A stretch of DNA of 39,837 nucleotides, taken from NCBI GenBank assembly GCA_028288505.1, contig JAQBNN010000144.1, positions 1 through 39,837 on the forward strand, in the 5' to 3' direction. Position 1 is the stretch's first letter; every line of letters starts with the position of its first letter. The translations under genes were made by a program, and so were the position numbers. The DNA comes from Segetibacter sp. GTDB lineage: Bacteria > Bacteroidota > Bacteroidia > Chitinophagales > Chitinophagaceae. The notes below the pieces were generated by a model, which ran no database searches, had not been told where the DNA came from, and saw nothing but the letters and a program-made list of their open reading frames with translations. Below are positions 34,256-39,837 of the stretch, piece after piece.

Positions 34256-34305
34256 TACCAACCCCGGTTTTCATAGCATCATCGTTGCGTCGCAATCACT
34301 TTATC
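34256..34305 (+). repeat. Dispersed 51-bp element, copy 17 (type C)
   Basis: Left end TACCAACCCCGG; positions 34274-34305 are identical to 31400-31431 of copy 16. The same orientation means the two form direct repeats on either side of thrA. It faces copy 18. Confidence 0.85.
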
Positions 34306-34374
34306 GGCATATCAATTTTAATCTTCAGTTTTCTGTGTAGAACCGTGGTATTCTTAAAAAGCGATTGATGTTTT

Positions 34375-34410
34375 AAATGAAAAGGCAACCTTCTTTTGAA
34401 GGCTGCCTTT
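34375..34410 (-). terminator. Probable terminator of the porin gene
   Basis: 13-bp stem AAAGGCAACCTTC/GAAGGCTGCCTTT with one mismatch (34381-34393 and 34398-34410) and a TTTT loop. On the minus strand it ends CCTTTTCATTT. It lies about 160 bases past the porin stop, beyond element copy 18. Confidence 0.6.
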
Positions 34411-34497
34411 CAGGTTCTCGTAACTTAATATCAAAAAATGTTATTGCTTAATAAGCTTGGTTAACTACAATGTCTGGGGATGAATATTTAAACATTA

Positions 34498-34547
34498 GTA
34501 CAAGAGTGCGACGCAACAATGTAGCCAAGCGAACTAATGCTCGTAAC
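34498..34547 (-). repeat. Dispersed 51-bp element, copy 18 (type A)
   Basis: Exact type A end at 34498-34516 (reverse strand), far end GTTACGAGC on the minus strand after TTTT. The inner part GAACTAATGCTCG resembles copy 20. Confidence 0.86.
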
Positions 34548-34573
34548 AAAATAATCTTACAGCATTGGAGAGA

Positions 34574-35635
34574 TTAAAACTTATAGACAGCTGCTAACAA
34601 AAAGCTTCCTGCGCTTTTAGTAGCTTGCCCTGATGATTTTGTAAAAGCTTCTTCTGTTGCGTTCTCATACCTAAGCTCAGGGATAATAGTAAGCGCAGAG
34701 ATCCTAATATTTGCAGATAATGTGTTCGCAAATATTTTACCACCCTTAGCCGCCGAGCTAAATACGCCAGTGGACATGTCTTCATCAGAGAAATATTCAC
34801 TCCTTAATGTAAGACCAAGCTTTGGAACAGGATCATAATTTAGATACGCCGCACTTCCCCACCATTGTGTAGCAGTACTTATTTTTCCTTTGGGTTCCAT
34901 TTTAAACATAGCTACTGTCCCGTTGTAACCAATACTAAACTTGTCAGAAACGGTTTGTGTTAACACAAGATCTACCTGCTTGTTGTTGGTAGTATCAGAA
35001 GACTTTCCGCCCTGGTAATTTAAATACGCTTTTAACTTTCCATCGGCAGCACTAGTGCTATACTGGCCTACTACGTACTTAAACTTCGAAGTTGTGCTTT
35101 TAAAGTCAGTTGGGTTAGTTACACCTAACAGAAAGCTATGTTTTCCTAAAGTAAGATCAGCCTTTACACCTGTATGAAAAAAGGGACCGTAAGAAAACAT
35201 ATAGCTCATGCTATAGTTCCTGTTTAGGTACGGGTCCACTAATTCGTAGCCCACATGAGTAGCCCAGCTTCCTGCAGTGAACTTAAGATTGGTAACAGGA
35301 GAATACGTTAGATACAATTGTTTAATACTGAAACGTGATGCCTCATCATTATAAGAAAACTCTTCGGCACGTTTGCCAAAGCCAAGATCGGCTACCATAC
35401 CCACCTTACCTATACTATGCTCCAGTTTTACTGATGCCATTCCCAATTCAAAGGAATTGTGGGAGTTGGTAAAGCTTGTCTTATTGTTGCTTGCCATCTT
35501 ATAAAAGTCGTACCGGTAATAAGCATCGGCAAAGCCAGTAATGATTGGTTTAGCAGTTTTTTCTGTAGAGTCCTGGGCAATGGCGCAGGAAAATCCGGCC
35601 AAGGCGAGGCCCGATGTCAAAATTTGTCTTAACAT
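34574..35635 (-). CDS. Putative beta-barrel porin (BBP2/OmpL-like)
   Basis: A 353-residue outer membrane protein. The signal peptide ends near SCAIAQ. The mature protein consists of alternating aromatic/polar strands throughout, beginning ITGFADAYYRYDFY and ending with the aromatic strand SFLLAAVYKF. Phrases such as FTAGSWATHVGYELVDPYLNRNYSMSYMFSYGPFFHTG match the BBP2 (OmpL-like porin) family. It lies 64 bp downstream of amt on the same strand, without a terminator between them, so it is probably co-transcribed and may admit ammonium or other small nitrogen compounds to the periplasm; that is inference from position. Confidence 0.85.
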   Translation of the reverse strand: MLRQILTSGLALAGFSCAIAQDSTEKTAKPIITGFADAYYRYDFYKMASNNKTSFTNSHNSFELGMASVKLEHSIGKVGMVADLGFGKRAEEFSYNDEASRFSIKQLYLTYSPVTNLKFTAGSWATHVGYELVDPYLNRNYSMSYMFSYGPFFHTGVKADLTLGKHSFLLGVTNPTDFKSTTSKFKYVVGQYSTSAADGKLKAYLNYQGGKSSDTTNNKQVDLVLTQTVSDKFSIGYNGTVAMFKMEPKGKISTATQWWGSAAYLNYDPVPKLGLTLRSEYFSDEDMSTGVFSSAAKGGKIFANTLSANIRISALTIIPELRYENATEEAFTKSSGQATKSAGSFLLAAVYKF

Positions 35636-35699
35636 TGTTTTGGTTTTTGATTATTCAAAAATGAAAGGGTAGTTCGATCAACTTTTGCGAGAAGTTGTA

Positions 35700-37085
35700 T
35701 TAAAGAACTATCCTTTCTTCTTTTACAGTCCCGTTGTGGTTCACCAACAAAGTTCCCTGTGTATAATTTTCGTTGTGTTGGCTTGCATCCAGTCCTAATT
35801 CTTCATCTTCAGAACTTACTCTTATTGGTTGCACAAGATTTACTACTTTAAAAATTAAGAAGGAAACAATAAAGCTATAGGCAACAACAATTGCAATACC
35901 TTTTAATTGCGTAAGAAGGAAGTATACATTGCCATATAATAAACCATCAGCACCAGCACTGTTTACAGTTTTTGTAGCAAGAAATCCTGTTAAAGCCATT
36001 CCCACAATACCACCTACACCATGACAAGGAAATACATCAAGTGTATCATCAAGGCTTGATTTAGCCTTTAGGCCACAAGCTATATTTGAAATAATTGCCG
36101 CCACAAAACCAATAAAAACACTTTGAGGAATTGCTACAAAGCCTGCTCCTGGCGTAATGGCTACAAGACCAACAACAGCACCAATACAAAAGCCAAGAAC
36201 CGAAGGTTTTTTACCTTTCAAAACATCGAAGAACATCCATGATAAACCAGCTGCTGCAGCAGCTGTATTGGTTGTAGCGAAAGCAGAAACACTAAGGCCA
36301 CTTGCACCTACTGCTGAGCCAGCATTAAAGCCGAACCAACCAAACCAGAGCAAACCTGTTCCTATTAATACATAAGGAATATTTGCAGGGGGAATTTCCT
36401 TTTGCTCCATGTGTACTTTACGGCGCTTTAACACTAGTGCGCCTGCAAGAGCAGCTAAACCAGCAGAGATATGTACTACTGTTCCACCGGCAAAGTCAAG
36501 AACACCCATTTTAAACAAGAACCCTTTAGGATGCCATGTCCAGTGTGCGAGAGGAGCATAAACAAACAGGCTAAACAGAACAATAAATAAAATATAAGAG
36601 GTAAAACGAATCCTCTCAGCTACAGCACCTACCACAAGGCCTGGGGTAATTATCGCGAACATCAGTTGAAACATTGCGAATAAGGTAAGCGGAATGGTGG
36701 GCGCCAACGACCATGGTTCACCTGAAGCAACTCCTTTAAAAAATAAGTGTGTAGCTGGGTTGCCAATAAAGCCCCCTAGAGACTCACCAAAACAAAGGCT
36801 GTAACCAACAGTGATCCAAATTACGGTAACAACACCCGCTGCCACAACGCTTTTGATCATCGTCGAGATAACATTTTTCCGGTGAACCATTCCACCATAA
36901 AAGAAGGCGAGGCCGGGTGTCATCAAGAATACAAGGGCCGTAGCAACAAGCATCCAAGCAATGTCGGCACTGCTGTATTTAGCCGCTCCATCGAAATTCG
37001 CAACTGCCGGAACGAAAATAGATGCGATAGCTACTGCTGCCAGCAGCCCAAAAGGGATTAGGGTTTTTAAAGAAACTTTGTTCAT
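35700..37085 (-). CDS. amt: Ammonium transporter (Amt/Mep/Rh family)
   Basis: A 461-residue inner membrane channel for ammonium. The family motifs are complete: AWMLVATALVFLMTPGLAFFYGG, D198 and H205 in DFAGGTVVHISAG, and H355 in FPCHGVGGIVG (the twin-His pore pair). The N-terminal hydrophobic segment (about 8-30) can act as a signal sequence, as in other Amt proteins. The C-terminal tail (about 420-461) is hydrophilic and longer than the trafficking helix of short members. No GlnK gene is adjacent in the window, but the neighbours gltD/gltB and the porin form a nitrogen-assimilation group. A pair of 26-bp direct repeats lies upstream (37112-37222). Confidence 0.96.
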   Translation of the reverse strand: MNKVSLKTLIPFGLLAAVAIASIFVPAVANFDGAAKYSSADIAWMLVATALVFLMTPGLAFFYGGMVHRKNVISTMIKSVVAAGVVTVIWITVGYSLCFGESLGGFIGNPATHLFFKGVASGEPWSLAPTIPLTLFAMFQLMFAIITPGLVVGAVAERIRFTSYILFIVLFSLFVYAPLAHWTWHPKGFLFKMGVLDFAGGTVVHISAGLAALAGALVLKRRKVHMEQKEIPPANIPYVLIGTGLLWFGWFGFNAGSAVGASGLSVSAFATTNTAAAAAGLSWMFFDVLKGKKPSVLGFCIGAVVGLVAITPGAGFVAIPQSVFIGFVAAIISNIACGLKAKSSLDDTLDVFPCHGVGGIVGMALTGFLATKTVNSAGADGLLYGNVYFLLTQLKGIAIVVAYSFIVSFLIFKVVNLVQPIRVSSEDEELGLDASQHNENYTQGTLLVNHNGTVKEERIVL

Positions 37086-37111
37086 GCAGATTACTTTGGT
37101 TTAAATAATAA

Positions 37112-37222
37112 TTTTTAATAATGTTAATCATTTTAACTAAAAATAGTAAAATATTAAGTTAAACCATCCTATTATGTTATATATTTTTATTTGTTATTTT
37201 TAATAATACTTATCATTTTTAC
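37112..37222. promoter_or_regulatory. Two AT-rich 26-bp direct repeats upstream of amt
   Basis: Copies at 37112-37137 and 37197-37222 share 22 of 26 bases, both beginning TTTTTAATAAT and containing ATCATTTT, starts 85 bases apart. They lie 27-140 bases upstream of the amt start. They may bind a regulator, but the region is extremely AT-rich. Confidence 0.35.
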
Positions 37223-37314
37223 CCACTTTTGCCTATTACATGTACTCTAATAAAGGTTTTTTTATTTCCAGCAAATTTTTAATGCCACACCCAAAAAGTC
37301 CACTATTTTTTTCT

Positions 37315-37349
37315 ATCAAAAGACAAAGAGCCGCCTTTCGGCAGCTCTT
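37315..37349 (-). terminator. Terminator of gltD
   Basis: Stem AAGAGC-GCC/GGC-GCTCTT with one mismatch (37326-37335 and 37340-37349), 25 bases past the gltD stop. On the minus strand it is followed by TTTGTCTTTTG. Confidence 0.7.
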
Positions 37350-37373
37350 CCACTTTAAAAAAACGAGAAAACC

Positions 37374-38816
37374 CTATTTGTACTTAAATACATCAGGCGT
37401 TAAGAATTCGTCAACCTTGGCTGCACATTCGCGCCCCTCATTAATGGCCCAAACTACTAACGACTGGCCGCGTCTCATATCACCGGCGGTAAAGATCTTT
37501 TGGATGTTAGTCTGGTAGTTTTTATCTGTGGCTTTTACATTTCCGCGTTCATCCAATTCAACACCTAAGTCGTTTAATAATCCTTGTTGCTGCGGGTGCA
37601 AAAAGCCCATGGCCAATAAAGCCAACTCGCAAGGAATTTCTCTTTCGGATCCTGCAATTTCAACGAACTGTGCCGGTTTCCCATCACCAGTCAGCTTCCA
37701 CTCAAGATCTACAATTTTAAGTGCTTTAAGATTACCATTTGCATCGCCAATAAATTCTTTTGTAGAAATAGCCCAGCGCCTGTCTGCACCTTCTTCGTGT
37801 GAAGAAGTTGTTTTGAGCAAGATTGGGAATGTTGGCCACGGCATGTATTCATTACGGGTTGCAGAAGGTTTAGGCATTAATTCAAATTGAGTAACACCGG
37901 TTGCACCTTGCCTGTTTGATGTACCAACACAATCGCTTCCGGTATCGCCGCCACCAATTACAACTACATTTTTACCTGTAGCAGAAATCTCAACTTCTAC
38001 CGGCTTATCGCTCACTCTTTTATTTTGCTGCTTTAAAAATTCCATCGCAAAATGCACACCCTTCAAATGCCGCCCTGGAATATTAAGATCCCTCGGTATG
38101 GTTGAACCTCCAGCCAGAACTACAGCATGATAATTTCTAATCAGGTCGTTCAGGTTTACGTTTACACCGACCTCGGCGTTGCAGACAAATGTTACCCCTT
38201 CTTCTTCCATTAAAGCAATCCTTCTTTCTACCACCCATTTCTCTAACTTAAAATCAGGAATGCCATAGCGAAGTAAACCACCCGGTGCATCATCTCTTTC
38301 GTAAACAGTAACAGTGTGGCCCGCATAATTAAGTTGGGCTGCAGCAGCAAGGCCCGCCGGGCCAGAACCAACAACTGCTACCTTTTTACCTGAACGAAAA
38401 TGAACCTTAATTGGCTTAACCAAACCTTTATCAAACGCTACTTCTATTATATGCTTTTCAATTTCTTCAATTGCTACTGGAGGTTGATTAATACCAAGCA
38501 CACATGAACTTTCGCAAGGTGCAGGGCAAACTCTACCAGTAAATTCCGGGAAGTTATTTGTAGCAGATAATATCTCGTATGCTTCCTTCCAACTCTGGCG
38601 ATAGACAGCGTCATTAAATTCAGGAATGAGGTTTCCTACCGGGCAACCATTGTGGCAAAAAGGAATACCACAATCCATGCAGCGTGCCCCTTGTTGAGTC
38701 AACTTTTCAGCCTCGTATCTTTCAACGAACTCATGGTAGTGCTGCACCCTTTCTTCCACCGGCCTTTTGTTTGGAAGCTCTCTTGTATATTCTAAAAAAC
38801 CTGTTGGCTTACCCAT
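37374..38816 (-). CDS. gltD: Glutamate synthase (NADPH) small subunit
   Basis: GltD passes electrons from NADPH through FAD and iron-sulfur centres to the large subunit. The 480-residue protein starts MGKPTGFLEYTRELP, as usual. Its N-terminal ferredoxin-like region has the cysteines C46, C49, C54, C58 (CMDCGIPFCHNGCP) and C97, C101, C105 (CPAPCESSC). The FAD site is KVAVVGSGPAGLAAAAQL (about 145-162), the NADPH site VVVIGGGDTGSDC (about 285-297), and GDMRRGQSLVVWAI lies near the end. It follows gltB on the same strand, separated by 290 bp holding two dispersed elements and A/T-rich tandem repeats. Confidence 0.96.
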   Translation of the reverse strand: MGKPTGFLEYTRELPNKRPVEERVQHYHEFVERYEAEKLTQQGARCMDCGIPFCHNGCPVGNLIPEFNDAVYRQSWKEAYEILSATNNFPEFTGRVCPAPCESSCVLGINQPPVAIEEIEKHIIEVAFDKGLVKPIKVHFRSGKKVAVVGSGPAGLAAAAQLNYAGHTVTVYERDDAPGGLLRYGIPDFKLEKWVVERRIALMEEEGVTFVCNAEVGVNVNLNDLIRNYHAVVLAGGSTIPRDLNIPGRHLKGVHFAMEFLKQQNKRVSDKPVEVEISATGKNVVVIGGGDTGSDCVGTSNRQGATGVTQFELMPKPSATRNEYMPWPTFPILLKTTSSHEEGADRRWAISTKEFIGDANGNLKALKIVDLEWKLTGDGKPAQFVEIAGSEREIPCELALLAMGFLHPQQQGLLNDLGVELDERGNVKATDKNYQTNIQKIFTAGDMRRGQSLVVWAINEGRECAAKVDEFLTPDVFKYK

Positions 38817-38819
38817 TTT

Positions 38820-38850
38820 AAGTAAAAATTAAAAAGTAAAAAGTAAAAAC
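38820..38850. repeat. Short AAAAAGT tandem tract
   Basis: About four imperfect 7-8 bp units of AAAAAGT just upstream of gltD. Simple-sequence DNA, with possible slippage. Confidence 0.6.
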
Positions 38851-38903
38851 GTGTACTACAACCTACCTTATTCATTCGAAACTGTACAACTGTTATTTCT
38901 TTG

Positions 38904-38955
38904 GTTTCCAGCAGTTGATCTTTCAATTGAGCATCGTTGTGTCACTCACTTGTAC
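38904..38955 (+). repeat. Dispersed 51-bp element, copy 19 (type B)
   Basis: Left end GTTTCCAGCAG after CTTTG; GCATCG then an exact type B end at 38937-38955. It faces copy 20, 101 bases away, the only B/B pair. Confidence 0.86.
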
Positions 38956-39001
38956 TGCAAATCAATTGTCATCGCTTTCATCCGAAAAACCCAACAGTCA
39001 A

Positions 39002-39030
39002 TTTTTGACTTTTGAATTTTGAATTTTGAA
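39002..39030. repeat. Short TTTTGAA tandem tract
   Basis: Three to four units of TTTTGAA/TTTTGAC within the spacer of the copy 19/20 pair. Confidence 0.6.
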
Positions 39031-39056
39031 CTCGTTAGTTGCTCATGTACCTACAA

Positions 39057-39107
39057 GTACAAGTGAGTGACACAACGATGATGAATAAAGAACTAATGCT
39101 TGCTACC
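39057..39107 (-). repeat. Dispersed 51-bp element, copy 20 (type B)
   Basis: Exact type B end at 39057-39075 (reverse strand) with CGATGATG. The far end GGTAGCAAG begins on the last base of the gltB stop codon, so the element directly abuts the coding region. Confidence 0.86.
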
Positions 39108-39837
39108 TAACTCTTCTCCACCCTTTCCACTCCACCTGTTAGTTGTTGCGCAAGTACTTTTTTATAATCCCTTGGGAACACTTTAATAAAGTTCTTCAAC
39201 TGGTTGTCGAAGTCGTTAAGCACAAAGCTTGCGACTGTACTTTTTGTATTGTTGTAATGCGCTTCAATCATTTGCCTTAACTCAGCTGCATCTGTTTGAT
39301 CAAGTGGATCGAGGTCAACCATTTCAGTATTACAAAGGCTTGGGAAAGTACTTTTAACATCGTAGATGTAAGCAATTCCACCACTCATGCCTGCCGCGAA
39401 ATTCCTGCCAGTATCGCCAAGAATAACAATGCGACCACCAGTCATGTACTCGCAGCCATGATCGCCCACACCTTCAACCACAGCGTTTACACCGGAGTTA
39501 CGAACAGCGAAACGCTCACCAGCTTTACCGCGAATGAAAGCAGTACCAGAAGTAGCACCGTAAAAGGCCACGTTACCAATAACGCTATTTTCTTCAGGGG
39601 TAAAGGTTGATTTAGCATTTGGATAAACGATAAGCTGAGCACCGGAAAGTCCTTTACCAAAATAATCATTCGCGTCACCTTCAAGCTCAAGCGTTACACC
39701 TTTTGCGGTGAAGGCACCAAAGCTTTGGCCGGCAGTACCAGTGAACTTAAAGTGAATGGTATCATCAGGCAACCCGGTTGACCTATACAACTTTGAAATC
39801 TCGTTTGAAAGCATTGTACCGACTGTACGATCAGTAT
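39107..39837 (-). CDS. gltB: Glutamate synthase large subunit, C-terminal fragment cut by window edge
   Basis: Only the last 240 or so residues are in the window. They form the GXGXG beta-helix domain of Glt[76 protein letters not shown] and [17 protein letters not shown]. The frame is open to the right edge, so the Met at 39814 is internal and not a start. The enzyme makes two glutamates from glutamine and 2-oxoglutarate; gltD, next on the same strand, encodes its partner. The stop codon touches a dispersed repeat element. Confidence 0.95.
   Translation of the reverse strand, partial: TDRTVGTMLSNEISKLYRSTGLPDDTIHFKFTGTAGQSFGAFTAKGVTLELEGDANDYFGKGLSGAQLIVYPNAKSTFTPEENSVIGNVAFYGATSGTAFIRGKAGERFAVRNSGVNAVVEGVGDHGCEYMTGGRIVILGDTGRNFAAGMSGGIAYIYDVKSTFPSLCNTEMVDLDPLDQTDAAELRQMIEAHYNNTKSTVASFVLNDFDNQLKNFIKVFPRDYKKVLAQQLTGGVERVEKS

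Larger units (their letters stand above)
33901..34573. other. 673-bp intergenic region with repeats and a possible decayed small ORF
   Basis: This is the longest gap in the window. From the thrA end it holds a plus-strand frame (34003-34200), open but without ATG, GTG or TTG near its beginning, that would encode one hydrophobic helix (TLVVIGTWGVIWLYFFFTFL) and a basic tail ending KKFFY. Then come element copy 17 (34256-34305), a terminator-like hairpin (34381-34410) and element copy 18 (34498-34547). I see no other gene. Confidence 0.55.

Noticed and set aside
2325-39107. Short recurring repeats as a possible CRISPR array
   Set aside because: Copies are dispersed over 37 kb in both orientations with genes between them; there is no regular spacer pattern and no cas gene.
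2325-39107. Dispersed element as a Rho-independent terminator
   Set aside because: The internal dyad has a one-base centre, the T-run is at the 5' side of the element, and true terminators occur separately next to several copies.
39107-39814. Short 235-codon gene starting at 39814
   Set aside because: The frame continues to the window edge and matches the C-terminal domain of GltB, so the Met is internal.

Overview
The window looks like a chromosomal segment of a Bacteroidota bacterium, most likely family Chitinophagaceae or a close relative. This is inferred from: the bamD-rpoZ(Rpb6-like)-coaBC-DUF4835-DUF4296 cluster; fused thrA followed by thrB and thrC; a TonB receptor with a carboxypeptidase-regulatory N-terminal domain; OmpA proteins with TSP3-type repeats; an AT-rich base composition; weak Shine-Dalgarno sites; and promoter boxes of the Bacteroidota type (TTTG, 19-21 nt, TAnnTTTG). 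No rRNA, tRNA, CRISPR array, prophage or transposase gene was recognised.

Layout. 1-2224 (-): nearly complete purL, running off the left edge. 2770-3210 (+): orphan receiver protein. 3332-4075 (-): unassigned helical protein. 4307-8242 (-): envelope and housekeeping operon, read bamD, rpoZ, coaBC, DUF4835 protein, DUF4296 lipoprotein. 8383-11790 (-): two paralogous OmpA/TSP3 proteins, each with its own promoter and terminator. 12069-14737 (+): polyprenyl diphosphate synthase and recJ. 15001-16893 (-): htpG. 17278-21604 (-): ileS followed by a DksA/TraR-like protein with a histone-H1-like tail. 21894-26985 (+): polysaccharide deacetylase lipoprotein, TonB-dependent siderophore receptor and PepSY membrane protein. 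27121-28749 (-): amidohydrolase lipoprotein. 28923-33900 (-): threonine pathway thrA, thrB, thrC. 34574-39837 (-): nitrogen assimilation group gltB (partial), gltD, amt and a BBP2-type porin.

The most unusual content is between the genes. I find 20 copies of a short element of near-constant length (49-52 bp; one deleted copy of 46 bp), all outside coding sequence. It starts with a GGTACCAG-like end preceded by a T-run and finishes with a strongly conserved 19-bp right end, TTGCGTCGCACTCTTGTAC. Two main subtypes differ at four positions, and these fall into two complementary pairs that keep small dyads intact. Orientation alternates along the chromosome: 15 of 19 neighbouring pairs are opposite, and six intergenic regions hold an opposed pair. 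Three single genes are bracketed by inward-facing copies, and two near-identical copies of a third subtype lie as direct repeats on either side of thrA. No mobilising gene is in the window. Whether the family is already described cannot be decided from the sequence alone.

The other gene-level points are an isoleucyl-tRNA synthetase whose HIGH motif reads GIHH, a CoaC domain with Asp and Ser where the best-studied enzymes have Asn and Cys, and a DksA-like protein that has lost its zinc cysteines.
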